This document shows positions 16,106 to 24,298 of a DNA stretch of 43,167 nt, piece after piece. The number at the start of each line of letters is the position of its first letter. Positions within the stretch are counted from its first letter, which is position 1. The notes beneath the pieces were generated by a model, which worked only from the letters and a program-made list of their open reading frames with translations, had not been told where the DNA came from and did not search any database. The stretch is from Kitasatospora sp. Root107 (GTDB taxonomy: Bacteria; Actinomycetota; Actinomycetes; Streptomycetales; Streptomycetaceae). Location of the stretch: NCBI RefSeq assembly GCF_001424875.1, contig NZ_LMCT01000073.1:96451-139617 (forward strand). Reading direction: 5' to 3'. Made by a program: the position numbers and the translations under genes.

Positions 16106-18121
16106 TCAGATACTGACCACTCGGGTGGAGTTGGCGGGCAGGTCCAGCCGGCCGGCCACCGGGCTGCCGGTGATGAGCTCGACGCCCTCGCCCGGCAGCG
16201 GCAGCTCGACGTCGGCCGAACTGTGGTTGATCGCGAACAGGTAGCGGCCGTGCTCGCCCACCCGCTCCACCAGCTCGACGTCGCGCGGCAGTTCACGCTC
16301 GGCCAGGCCCGCGTCGGCGCAGGCCCGGGCCAGTACGGTGTCCAGGCCGGCGCCGTTCAGCCGGCTGGAGACGTACCAGGCGGTGCCGTCCCCGAGCGCG
16401 TGCCGGGTGACGGCGGGGTGCCCGGCAGCCGGGCCGTCGGCGTACGTCCAGACCGGTTCGGCGCCGCGCGGGACGACGAACTCGGACCACACGTCACCGG
16501 TCAGCTCGGAGCCACCGCCGACCAGTCGGACGGTCTCCCCGGCCCGCAGCGGTGCGAACTCCTCGACCGTGAGGCCGAGCACGTCGCGCAGCGCGCCCGG
16601 GTGCGGGCCCGGCTGGACGGTGTCGTGCTCGTCCACGATGCCGGAGAAGTAGGAGACCGCCAGCGTGCCGCCCTGCGCCACGTACTCCTGCAGGTTGAGC
16701 GAGGCCGCCTCGGTCATCAGGTACAGCGCCGGGACCAGCACCAACGGGTAGCCGCTGAGATCGGCCTCGGGGTGCGCGAAGTCGACCGTCAGGTGCCGGT
16801 CGTACGCGGCGGCGTACCAGGCGTCGGCCCGCTCGCGGGCGTCCAGGTCCTCGCTCGGCCGCCACTCCAGCTTCTGTGCCCACCAGGACTGCCAGTCCCA
16901 GAGGATCGCCGCGTCGGCCTTGACCCGGCTCCCCCGGACCGCGCCCAGCGAGCCCAGGTCGGCGCCGAGTGCGACCACCTCGCGCCAGATCCGGCTGTCG
17001 GTCCCGGCGTGCGGCAGCATCGCGGAGTGGAACTTCTCGGCGCCGTAGCGGGAGGCCCGCCACTGGAAGAACATCGCGCCGTCCGAGCCGCGGGCGACGT
17101 GCGCCAGGCTGTTCCTGGCCAGCTCGCCGGGCTGCTTGATCAGGTTGCGGGGCTGCCAGTTGACCGCGCCGGTGGAGTGCTCGAGCAGGAGCCAGGGGCG
17201 ACCGCCGGCCACCGAGCGGGTGAGGTCCGCCGACATCGCGAGGTTGATGTGGTTGCGAGGCGCATCGGCGACCAGGTAGTGGTCGTTCGAGACCAGGTCC
17301 ACCTCGCGGCCCCAGGCCCAGTAGTCCAGTGACTCGCACTGGGACAGCGCGGTCATGAAGTTGGTGGTGACCGGGATACCGGGCGAGAGCCGGTGCAGCA
17401 CGTCCCGCTCGCGCTTGAAGTTGGCCAGGATGGCGTCGTTGGTGAACCTGGCCCAGTCCAGCTGCTGCGCCGGGTTGCCCGCCGTGGGGGTGGTCCGGGG
17501 CGGCCGGATGTCGTCCCAGCGGTTGTACCGCTGGCCCCAGAAGGTGGTGCCCCAGGCCGAGTTGAGCTCGGCCAGAGTCTGGTACCGGTCGGCCAGCCAG
17601 CGCCGGAAGTGCGCGGCGGAGGTCTCGCAGTAGCAGGCGCTGACCGGCACGCCGTACTCGTTGTGCACGTGCCAGAGCGCGACCGCCGGGTGGCTGCCGT
17701 AGCGCAGGCCGAGCTGCTCGGTGATGCTCGCGGCGGCCTCCTGGTAGGCGGGCGAGCTGTGGCAGATCGCGCCGCGTCCGCCGAACTCGTACCGCAGGCC
17801 GTCCTTGCCGACCGGCAGCGCCTCGGGGTGCTCGCGGTAGAACCAGACCGGCGGGACCACGGTGGGAGTGCCGAGGTCGACCCGGATGCCGTTCTCGTGC
17901 AGCAGGTCGAGCAGCCGGTCCAGCCAGCCGAAGTCGTAGGCGCCGCGCTCGGTCTCCAGCAGGGCCCAGGAGAAGATCCCGACGCTGACCATGGTGACCC
18001 CGGCCTCGCGCATCAGCCTGACGTCCTGCTGCCAGACCTCCTCGGGCCACTGCTCCGGGTTGTAGTCCCCGCCGAAGGCGAGCGCGTCCAGCCCGACGGG
18101 CCAGGTCAGCGGGTGTTCCAT
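16106..18121 (-). CDS. GH42 beta-galactosidase, cytoplasmic
   Basis: 671 aa from the ATG at 18121, with GGAG 7 nt upstream; an ATG at 18133 has none. There is no signal peptide. The GH42 barrel is clear: GGDYNPEQWPEEVWQQD near the start, acid/base Glu155 in WHVHNEYG, a Cys-bearing loop (SACYCET) and nucleophile Glu314 in LLLEHSTGAVNW. The trimerisation (beta-galactosidase-like amidotransferase) domain and a small C-terminal beta domain follow. It releases galactose from imported beta-1,4-galacto-oligosaccharides. It is divergent from the sugar ABC operon, with LacI-type operators in the shared promoter region. Confidence 0.94.
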   Translation of the reverse strand: MEHPLTWPVGLDALAFGGDYNPEQWPEEVWQQDVRLMREAGVTMVSVGIFSWALLETERGAYDFGWLDRLLDLLHENGIRVDLGTPTVVPPVWFYREHPEALPVGKDGLRYEFGGRGAICHSSPAYQEAAASITEQLGLRYGSHPAVALWHVHNEYGVPVSACYCETSAAHFRRWLADRYQTLAELNSAWGTTFWGQRYNRWDDIRPPRTTPTAGNPAQQLDWARFTNDAILANFKRERDVLHRLSPGIPVTTNFMTALSQCESLDYWAWGREVDLVSNDHYLVADAPRNHINLAMSADLTRSVAGGRPWLLLEHSTGAVNWQPRNLIKQPGELARNSLAHVARGSDGAMFFQWRASRYGAEKFHSAMLPHAGTDSRIWREVVALGADLGSLGAVRGSRVKADAAILWDWQSWWAQKLEWRPSEDLDARERADAWYAAAYDRHLTVDFAHPEADLSGYPLVLVPALYLMTEAASLNLQEYVAQGGTLAVSYFSGIVDEHDTVQPGPHPGALRDVLGLTVEEFAPLRAGETVRLVGGGSELTGDVWSEFVVPRGAEPVWTYADGPAAGHPAVTRHALGDGTAWYVSSRLNGAGLDTVLARACADAGLAERELPRDVELVERVGEHGRYLFAINHSSADVELPLPGEGVELITGSPVAGRLDLPANSTRVVSI

Positions 18122-18142
18122 GTGAGGCTCCATCAGGAAGTT

Positions 18143-18158
18143 CTGTGAACGTGCACAG
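18143..18158. promoter_or_regulatory. LacI-family operator, GH42 side
   Basis: CTGTGAACGTGCACAG, an imperfect palindrome centred on CG, the form bound by LacI/GalR proteins. An identical copy lies at 18233. This one lies in the GH42 leader, 21 bp before its start codon. Confidence 0.8.
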
Positions 18159-18205
18159 CGACTGGGTCCCTGTGTCTCGCCTAGATAACCGTACGATCCC
18201 AAGCA

Positions 18206-18236
18206 TTGACAAGTGTCTGGCTGGTTTCCGTACTGT
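18206..18236 (+). promoter_or_regulatory. Promoter of the galactoside ABC operon
   Basis: TTGACA (18206-18211) is followed after 19 bp by TACTGT (18231-18236). The operator at 18233-18248 overlaps this -10, a simple repression layout. On the other strand TATCTA near 18181-18186 could be the -10 of the GH42 promoter. Confidence 0.5.
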
Positions 18237-18248
18237 GAACGTGCACAG
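18233..18248. promoter_or_regulatory. LacI-family operator, ABC side
   Basis: CTGTGAACGTGCACAG, identical over all 16 bases to the copy at 18143. The two centres are 90 bp apart, close to a whole number of helical turns, so looping by a tetrameric repressor is possible. Confidence 0.8.
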
Positions 18249-18324
18249 TCGATGATCGCGGCCCCCACCCGCTCCGACTGCCCCCGCTTCTCCCCCTGCA
18301 GCAGTGATCCTCGGGAGGATCCCC

Positions 18325-19638
18325 ATGAACCGTCGCGCCCTCGCCCCGGCCGCCCTCGCTCTCACCGGCGTGCTCGCGCTCGCCGCCTGCTCCAGCTCCG
18401 CCGGCTCCGACGAGCCCAAGGCCGCCACCGGCCCGGTGAACCTGACCTTCTGGTCCTGGACCCCGAACATGGACAAGGTCGTGGCGCTCTGGAACCAGGG
18501 CCACCCCGACATCCAGGTGAGCGTGCAGAAGCAGGCCAGCGGCGACGACCTGGTCACCAAGACCATCACCGCCGCCAAGGCCGGCAACGCCCCCGACCTG
18601 GTGCAGGCCGAGTTCCAGGCGCTGCCGACGCTGGTCTCCAACGACGTGCTGGCCGACATCTCCAAGCAGGCCGGTGCGGTGAAGAGCCAGTTCGCCGCCG
18701 GCGTCTGGCAGCAGGTCTCACTCGGTACCGACGCCGTCTACGCGATCCCGCAGGACACCGCCCCGCTGGCGCTCTACTACCGCACGGACATGTTCCAGCA
18801 GTACGGCCTCAAGGTGCCCACCACCTGGGCCGAGTTCGCCGACGCGGCCCGCCAGTTGAAGCAGAAGGACCCGAGCAAGGCGCTCACCACCTTCTCCGCC
18901 AACGACTCCGGCCTGTTCGCCGGGCTGGCCCAGCAGGCCGGGGCCAAGTGGTGGACCGCCTCCGGCGAGACCTGGAAGGTCGGCATCGACGACGCGGCCA
19001 CCAAGAAGGTCGCCGACTTCTGGGGCGGCCTGGTCAAGGAGGGCGCCGTCGACAACCAGCCGATGTACACCCCGGCCTGGAGCAAGGCGCTGAACGACGG
19101 CAGCCAGATCGCCTGGGTCAGCGCGGTCTGGGCGCCCGGCGTCTTCGACAGCTCCGCTCCGGACACCAAGGGCAAGTGGGCGATGGCCCCGCTGCCGCAG
19201 TGGAACGCCGGCGAGACCGTCACCGGCAGCTGGGGCGGCTCCACCACCGGCGTCACCACCGGCGCCAAGAAGGCCGGGCACGCCGACGCCGCCGCCCAGT
19301 TCGCCTCCTGGCTGAACACCGACCCGACCGCCGTCACCGCGCTGGTCAAGGAGGCGGGCATCTACCCGGCCGCCACCACCGCCCAGACCGGCTCCGCGCT
19401 GGCCGTTCCCCCGGCGTTCTTCGCCAACCAGGCGGACTTCTACCCGAAGGCCGCCGAGATCGCCAAGGGCACCGCGGCCGCCGCCTGGGGCCCGAACGTC
19501 AACGTCGCCTACTCCACCTTCAAGGACGCCTTCGGCAAGGCCGCCCAGGACAAGGGCGACTTCTCGGCCGCGCTGACCGCGATGCAGCAGGCCACCGTCG
19601 CGGACCTGAAGAAGAACGGCTTCAAGACCGAAGGCTGA
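18325..19638 (+). CDS. Sugar-binding lipoprotein of galactoside ABC importer
   Basis: 437 aa, ATG with GGGAGG 6 nt upstream. A lipoprotein signal ends in LALAAC (Cys at residue 23). The rest matches family 1 extracellular solute-binding proteins: LTFWSWTPNMDKVV, APDLVQAEFQALP, YAIPQDTAPLALYYRTDMF and PTTWAEFADAARQL. It captures oligosaccharides at the outer membrane face for the two permeases downstream. Beta-1,4-galacto-oligosaccharides are the likely ligand given the GH53 and GH42 neighbours. A stem-loop separates it from the first permease, which usually lets the binding protein be made in excess. Confidence 0.9.
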   Translation: MNRRALAPAALALTGVLALAACSSSAGSDEPKAATGPVNLTFWSWTPNMDKVVALWNQGHPDIQVSVQKQASGDDLVTKTITAAKAGNAPDLVQAEFQALPTLVSNDVLADISKQAGAVKSQFAAGVWQQVSLGTDAVYAIPQDTAPLALYYRTDMFQQYGLKVPTTWAEFADAARQLKQKDPSKALTTFSANDSGLFAGLAQQAGAKWWTASGETWKVGIDDAATKKVADFWGGLVKEGAVDNQPMYTPAWSKALNDGSQIAWVSAVWAPGVFDSSAPDTKGKWAMAPLPQWNAGETVTGSWGGSTTGVTTGAKKAGHADAAAQFASWLNTDPTAVTALVKEAGIYPAATTAQTGSALAVPPAFFANQADFYPKAAEIAKGTAAAAWGPNVNVAYSTFKDAFGKAAQDKGDFSAALTAMQQATVADLKKNGFKTEG

Positions 19639-19655
19639 CCGGCCAGTTGACCAGG

Positions 19656-19684
19656 CCCGGGGCTGACCGAGCGTCAGCCCCGGG
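19656..19684 (+). terminator. Stem-loop between binding protein and permease genes
   Basis: CCCGGGGCTGA and TCAGCCCCGGG form a perfect 11-bp stem with a 7-base loop. It starts 18 bp past the stop codon. It probably acts as an mRNA stabiliser or partial terminator. Confidence 0.65.
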
Positions 19685-19709
19685 CGTCCTCCCGAACCCA
19701 AGGACCGCC

Positions 19710-20624
19710 ATGGCGCCCCCGCAGCCCAGGCCGACCAGGCGACTCGCCCCGTACGCCTTCCTGGCCCCCGCCACCCTGCTGTTCTCGCTGTTCTTCGCCC
19801 TGCCGATCGGTTACGCGATCTACCTGAGCTTCCGCGCGGTGCGGGTCAAGGGACTCGGCCTCGGCTCCGGTGCCCGCACCGAGATCTGGGCCGGCCTCGG
19901 CAACTACACCTCCGCGCTGAGCGACCCCGAACTGCTCGGCGGCGCCGGGCGGACCCTGGTCTACGGAGCGCTGCTGGTGCCCGCGATGCTCGGCGCCGCA
20001 CTGTTCTTCGCGCTGCTGCTCGACACCCCGGCGATCCGGTTCGGCGCGTTCTCCCGGCTGGCGATCTTCCTGCCGTACGCGGTGCCCGGCATCGTGGCCT
20101 CGCTGCTCTGGGGCTTCCTCTACCTGCCGACCGTCAGCCCCGGCTACTTCCTGCTCACCAAGGCCGGGATGGAGGGGCCCGACCTGCTCTCCGGCAACGG
20201 CCTCTTCGTGGCGCTGGCCAACATCGCGGTCTGGGGCGGCACCGGCTTCAACATGATCGTCATCTACACCTCGCTCCGGTCCATCCCGGTCGAGCTGTAC
20301 GAGGCGGCCCGGCTGGACGGCTGCTCGGAGCTGAAGATCGCCCTGAAGATCAAGATCCCGATGGTGCTGCCCTCACTGGTGCTGACCTTCTTCTTCTCGA
20401 TGATCGCCACCCTGCAGGTGTTCAGCGAGCCGATGACGCTCAAGCCGATGACCAACGCGCTCAGCTCCACCTGGAGCCCGCTGATGAAGGTCTACCGGGA
20501 CGCCTTCATCCAGGGCGACATCTACTCCGCCGCCGCCACCTCGGTGGTCATCGCGGTCGCCACCCTGATCCTCTCCTTCGGCTTCCTCAAGCTGGTCAAC
20601 AAGCGCACCGACGGGGGCAGCTGA
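19710..20624 (+). CDS. Sugar ABC permease (MalF type)
   Basis: 304 aa, ATG with AAGGA 6 nt upstream. It has six membrane spans, beginning LAPYAFLAPATLLFSLFFALPIGYAIYLSF as usual for this family. The ATPase-contact EAA loop is ELYEAARLDGCSELKIALKIKIPMVLPSL. It pairs with the next permease to form the channel. The last base of its stop codon is the first of the next ATG (TGATG), so translation is coupled. Confidence 0.9.
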   Translation: MAPPQPRPTRRLAPYAFLAPATLLFSLFFALPIGYAIYLSFRAVRVKGLGLGSGARTEIWAGLGNYTSALSDPELLGGAGRTLVYGALLVPAMLGAALFFALLLDTPAIRFGAFSRLAIFLPYAVPGIVASLLWGFLYLPTVSPGYFLLTKAGMEGPDLLSGNGLFVALANIAVWGGTGFNMIVIYTSLRSIPVELYEAARLDGCSELKIALKIKIPMVLPSLVLTFFFSMIATLQVFSEPMTLKPMTNALSSTWSPLMKVYRDAFIQGDIYSAAATSVVIAVATLILSFGFLKLVNKRTDGGS

Positions 20625-21460
20625 TGCGTACCAAGTCGACCCGGTGGATACCCACCCTGATCCTGCTGCTCGGCGCGGTCTACTGTCTGGTCCCGATCAT
20701 CTGGGTGGTGATGGCCTCGACCAAGAACGGCCAGGAGCTGTTCACCACCTTCACCTTCGCCCCGGGCTCCGGCTTCCTGGACAACCTGTCCGAGCTGTCC
20801 GCCTACCGGGACGGCGTCTACTGGCGCTGGATGCTCAACTCCGCGCTGTACGCGGGCTTCGGCGCACTGCTCTCCGCCGCACTCTCCGGCGTGACCGGCT
20901 ACGCGCTGGCCAAGTACCGCTTCCGGGGCCGGAACGCACTGTTCAGCATCCTGCTCGCCGGGGTGCTGATGCCGCCGATCACGCTGGCCATCCCGCAGTA
21001 CCTGCTGATGGCCGAGGCGGGTCTGGCCGACAGCTACTGGTCGGTGCTGCTGCCCAGCATCCTCAGCCCGTACGGCATCTACCTGGCCCGGATCTACGCC
21101 GCCGCCGCGATCCCGGACGAGGTGGTGGAGGCCGCCCGGGTGGACGGCGCACGGGAGTTCCGGCTGTTCCGCAGTGTCGCGCTGCCGATGATGGTGCCCG
21201 GTCTGGTGACCGTCTTCCTGTTCCAGTTCGTGGCGATCTGGAACAACTTCCTGCTGCCGTACATCATGCTCGGCGACGACTCGAAGTTCCCGGTCACGGT
21301 GGGTCTGTACTCGCTGCTCCAACAGGGCGCCAACGCCCCCGCGCTGTACACCCTGGTGATCACCGGGGCGCTGCTCTCGATCGTCCCGCTGATCGCACTC
21401 TTCCTGGGACTCCAGCGTTACTGGCGCATCGATCTGCTCTCCGGCGCCGTAAAGTCCTGA
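20624..21460 (+). CDS. Sugar ABC permease (MalG type)
   Basis: 278 aa, overlapping the previous gene by one base. It has six spans, the typical VVMASTKNGQELF segment after helix 1, and the EAA loop EVVEAARVDGAREFRLFRSVALPMMVPG. It is the second half of the galactoside channel. No ATPase gene follows. In Streptomyces such carbohydrate importers share the ATPase MsiK encoded elsewhere, which is the likely partner here. Confidence 0.9.
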   Translation: MRTKSTRWIPTLILLLGAVYCLVPIIWVVMASTKNGQELFTTFTFAPGSGFLDNLSELSAYRDGVYWRWMLNSALYAGFGALLSAALSGVTGYALAKYRFRGRNALFSILLAGVLMPPITLAIPQYLLMAEAGLADSYWSVLLPSILSPYGIYLARIYAAAAIPDEVVEAARVDGAREFRLFRSVALPMMVPGLVTVFLFQFVAIWNNFLLPYIMLGDDSKFPVTVGLYSLLQQGANAPALYTLVITGALLSIVPLIALFLGLQRYWRIDLLSGAVKS

Positions 21461-21494
21461 CTGTCCGCCAGCTTCATCTGTTGAGGAACCACCC

Positions 21495-22538
21495 ATGACG
21501 GAACCCGCGCCCCATGGCAGGACCGGCCGCACCCGGCGTCCGCCCACCATCCACGACGTCGCCGCCGAGGCCGGCGTCTCGCGCGGCACCGTCTCCCGCG
21601 TCCTCCAGGGCGGACACAACGTCAGCCCCGCTGCCCTGGAGGCCGTGAACGCCGCGATCAGAAAGCTCGGTTACGTGGTCAACCGGGCCGCGCGCAGCCT
21701 GGTCACCCAGCGCTCGGGCTCGGTCGCCTTCCTGCTCACCGAGCCGCAGGAGCGCTTCTTCGAGGACCCCAACTTCGTGACCCTGCTGCGGGGTTGCACG
21801 GCCGCACTGGCCGACCACGACATCCCGCTGATCCTGATGACGGCGGGCAACGAGGCCGAACGCCGCCGGGTCACCCGCTACCTGGCGGCCGGTCACGCGG
21901 ACGGCGTCCTACTGGTCTCCTCGCACGCCGGCAACCCGATCCTGGCCGAGCTCCGGCAGGCCGAACTCCCCGTCGTCTCCTGCGGCAAACCGCTCGGCCA
22001 CCGCGGCCGGCTCGCATACGTGGCGGCCGACGACCGGGAGGGCGCCAAGGAGATGGTCCGTCACCTGCTGGACTCCGGCCGCCGCCGGGTCGCCACCGTG
22101 ACCGGCCCGCAGGACACCCCGGGCGGCGTCGAGCGGCTGGCCGGCTACCGCGAGGTGCTGGCCGAGTACGGCATCCCGTACGACGACCGCCTGGTCGCCG
22201 AGGGCGACTACAGCCGCACCAGCGGCGAGACCGCCACCGACCGGCTGCTCACCCAGGCCCCGGACCTGGACGCCCTGTTCGTCGCCTCCGACCTGATGGC
22301 CGAAGGCGCCCTCACCGCCCTCACCCGAGCCGGCCGCACCGTCCCCGACGACGTGGCCGTCGGCGGCTTCGACGACTCCCCCGCCGCCCTCGCCGCCCGA
22401 CCCCCGCTCACGACGATAAGGCAGCCCTGGGACCGGATCAGCGAGGAGATGGTCCGCCTGCTGCTGGCCCAGATCGCCGGCGACGACCCCTCCACGGTGA
22501 TCCTCCCGACCGAACTGGTGGTCCGCAGCTCCACCTGA
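21495..22538 (+). CDS. LacI-family repressor of the galactan locus
   Basis: 347 aa, ATG with TTGAGG upstream, 34 bp after the permease gene. The DNA-binding domain is at residues about 17-65 (TIHDVAAEAGVSRGTVSRVLQGGHNVSPAALEAVNAAIRKLGYVVN). The periplasmic-binding-like sensor domain follows, ending FDDSPAALAARPPLTTIRQP. It very probably binds the two CTGTGAACGTGCACAG operators in the divergent promoter region and lets go in the presence of galactose or galacto-oligosaccharide. The comparable Bacillus regulator is GanR. It seems to be co-transcribed with the importer, giving negative feedback. Confidence 0.9.
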   Translation: MTEPAPHGRTGRTRRPPTIHDVAAEAGVSRGTVSRVLQGGHNVSPAALEAVNAAIRKLGYVVNRAARSLVTQRSGSVAFLLTEPQERFFEDPNFVTLLRGCTAALADHDIPLILMTAGNEAERRRVTRYLAAGHADGVLLVSSHAGNPILAELRQAELPVVSCGKPLGHRGRLAYVAADDREGAKEMVRHLLDSGRRRVATVTGPQDTPGGVERLAGYREVLAEYGIPYDDRLVAEGDYSRTSGETATDRLLTQAPDLDALFVASDLMAEGALTALTRAGRTVPDDVAVGGFDDSPAALAARPPLTTIRQPWDRISEEMVRLLLAQIAGDDPSTVILPTELVVRSST

Positions 22539-22555
22539 CCGACTGGGATCATCTG

Positions 22556-22626
22556 GTCACGTAGAATAACAAACGCCGATGTATGATACTTGGCGGTATG
22601 TTAATCGACTGCATGTTGAGCGGACC
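22556..22626 (+). promoter_or_regulatory. AT-rich leader of the DUF234 ATPase gene
   Basis: This 70-bp stretch is visibly poorer in G+C than all its surroundings. It includes a good -10 (TATGAT, 22582-22587) inside the palindrome GTAT-G-ATAC, another possible -10 (TAGAAT, 22562-22567), and CGCC/GGCG arms around them. No good -35 is seen. Confidence 0.4.
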
Positions 22627-24069
22627 ATGAGCTTCTACGGGCGCCAGGCTGTCCTCCGGCAGCTTTCCGGACACCTCGATGCCATCCGCGACCAGGGCAC
22701 GGGCCGAATGCTGGCGGTCCGGGGGCGACGCCAGGTGGGAAAGTCCCGTCTGTTCACTCGCTTCGTCGAGCAGTCCGGACTCCCGTATCTCTACTTCACA
22801 GCGGTGAAGAACGCGGATCCGGCCGGGCAGTTGCAGACCCTCACCTCCGACCTGGCCACCTCGCGCATCCGGCTTCCGGAAGCGGACACCCTCTTCGCCG
22901 CACCGCCCTCTTCCTGGTCGGACGCGCTCGGGCGGATCGCGCTCTCCGCCGCACACACCCCGACCGTCGTGATCCTCGACGAGTTCCCCTGGGCCGCCGC
23001 AACCGACCCGACGCTGGAAGGAGCTCTCCAGAACGCCTGGGACCGTCGCCTCGAACAGAGCCCGATCCTGCTCGTCCTGATCGGCTCGGACGTCACCATG
23101 ATGGAACGACTGACCGAGCACGACCGCCCACTGTTCGGCCGAGCCCGCGACCTGCTGATCCACCCGTTCGATCCTGCGGAGTGCGCGGAGGCCCTCGGCT
23201 CGGGCCATGCCCCGGTGGACGCCTTCGACGCCCACCTCGTCACCGGCGGCTACCCGCGTCTGCTGCTCGAGTGCGCACGAGTGGGGGGCGTGCGGGAGTT
23301 CGTCCGGCAGGAGCTTTCCGACGAGAACAGCAGTCTGGTGGTGGCGGGCCAACGAACACTCGAGGCGGAATTCCCCGAGGGGCCGCAGGCGCGCCGGGTG
23401 TTGTCCGCCATAGGAGGGCACGAGGTGGGCGTGGCCGCCTTCTCGCAGATCGTCGGCCGACTGCCCGAGGAGGGCGGCACCGCGCAGACCGCGACAACCC
23501 GCGCCCTGCGCACGCTCACCGAGCAGAAGGGTGTCGTGGTCACGGACACGCCGGTCGGCGCGCCGCCGAAGGGCCGCCTGAAGCGCTACCGGATCGAGGA
23601 CCCGTACCTGCGATTCTGGTTCCGTTTCGTGGAGCAGCAGGTGCCGCAGATCGCGCGTGGCCGGGCCGACATCGCCATCGACGTCTTCGAGCGGGACTGG
23701 ACGACCTGGCGGGGCAAGGCGATCGAACCCCTGGTCCACGAGGCGCTCCGTCGGCTCCGCCCCGACCTCCCCGTCCTCGACGGCGCCGAGGAGATCGGCA
23801 GTTGGTGGACCCGCGACAACGCGAACGAGTTCGACATCGTGGCGCGGATCGCCCGGACCCGTCGGGTGTCGGCCGTTGGCACCGTCAAGTGGCGGGAGCG
23901 GAAGCAGGTCACCGCAGCGGAGTTGAACCACCTGGCCGTCGCACGGTCGGTGGTCCCGGAAGCAGCCGACGCGCGGCTGATCACCGTCTGCCCCGCCGGT
24001 GTCCACTCCGAGGTCCGACCCGATCTTCACCTCGGCGCACGCGAACTGCTGGCTGCCTGGGGCTCCTGA
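22627..24069 (+). CDS. P-loop ATPase with DUF234-type C-terminus
   Basis: 480 aa from the ATG at 22627; an ATG at 22579 would add 16 residues lying in the AT-rich leader. It begins FYGRQAVLRQLSGHL, with Walker A GRRQVGKSR (about residue 35) and a Walker B-like VVILDEFPWAAA (about residue 120). A sensor LIGSDVTMM follows, then FDPAECAEALG and GGYPRLLL, typical of the archaeal-type ATPase family. The C-terminal third (RYRIEDPYLRFWFRFV...ANEFDIVARI) is the DUF234 domain, which resembles a restriction/Holliday-nuclease fold. The cellular role of these proteins is unknown; a DNA-related function is often suggested. It is alone, with an unusual AT-rich leader. Confidence 0.8.
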   Translation: MSFYGRQAVLRQLSGHLDAIRDQGTGRMLAVRGRRQVGKSRLFTRFVEQSGLPYLYFTAVKNADPAGQLQTLTSDLATSRIRLPEADTLFAAPPSSWSDALGRIALSAAHTPTVVILDEFPWAAATDPTLEGALQNAWDRRLEQSPILLVLIGSDVTMMERLTEHDRPLFGRARDLLIHPFDPAECAEALGSGHAPVDAFDAHLVTGGYPRLLLECARVGGVREFVRQELSDENSSLVVAGQRTLEAEFPEGPQARRVLSAIGGHEVGVAAFSQIVGRLPEEGGTAQTATTRALRTLTEQKGVVVTDTPVGAPPKGRLKRYRIEDPYLRFWFRFVEQQVPQIARGRADIAIDVFERDWTTWRGKAIEPLVHEALRRLRPDLPVLDGAEEIGSWWTRDNANEFDIVARIARTRRVSAVGTVKWRERKQVTAAELNHLAVARSVVPEAADARLITVCPAGVHSEVRPDLHLGARELLAAWGS

Positions 24070-24298
24070 CCGTCCGTTCGGCCGGGTGCAGGGGCGATTT
24101 TCGGACAACGCGTGGTGTTGCGTGGCGGTAACACCTGTGTGCGGCAGGGGACTCACCAGGGAGGATCTGCGGGGCGGGGGCGGTCGGGCAGGATATTTTA
24201 CGGCCGGTTCAGGTATGACGCGTGCACGCCGATGCTGCGTAGCCTCTCTGCTCGGCGGCCCCTCACCGCCGACCCCCACGGCTTCACCAGGAGAGCAG

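Noticed and set aside
16494..18665. Very long minus-strand frame across GH42 and the promoter region
   Set aside because: It crosses the divergent promoter and operators and reads as Arg/Ala/Pro-rich noise in another frame of GH42.
24114..24135. GGTGTT/AACACC inverted repeat as a terminator
   Set aside because: Only a 6-bp stem with a 10-base loop and no T tract; left as unassigned.
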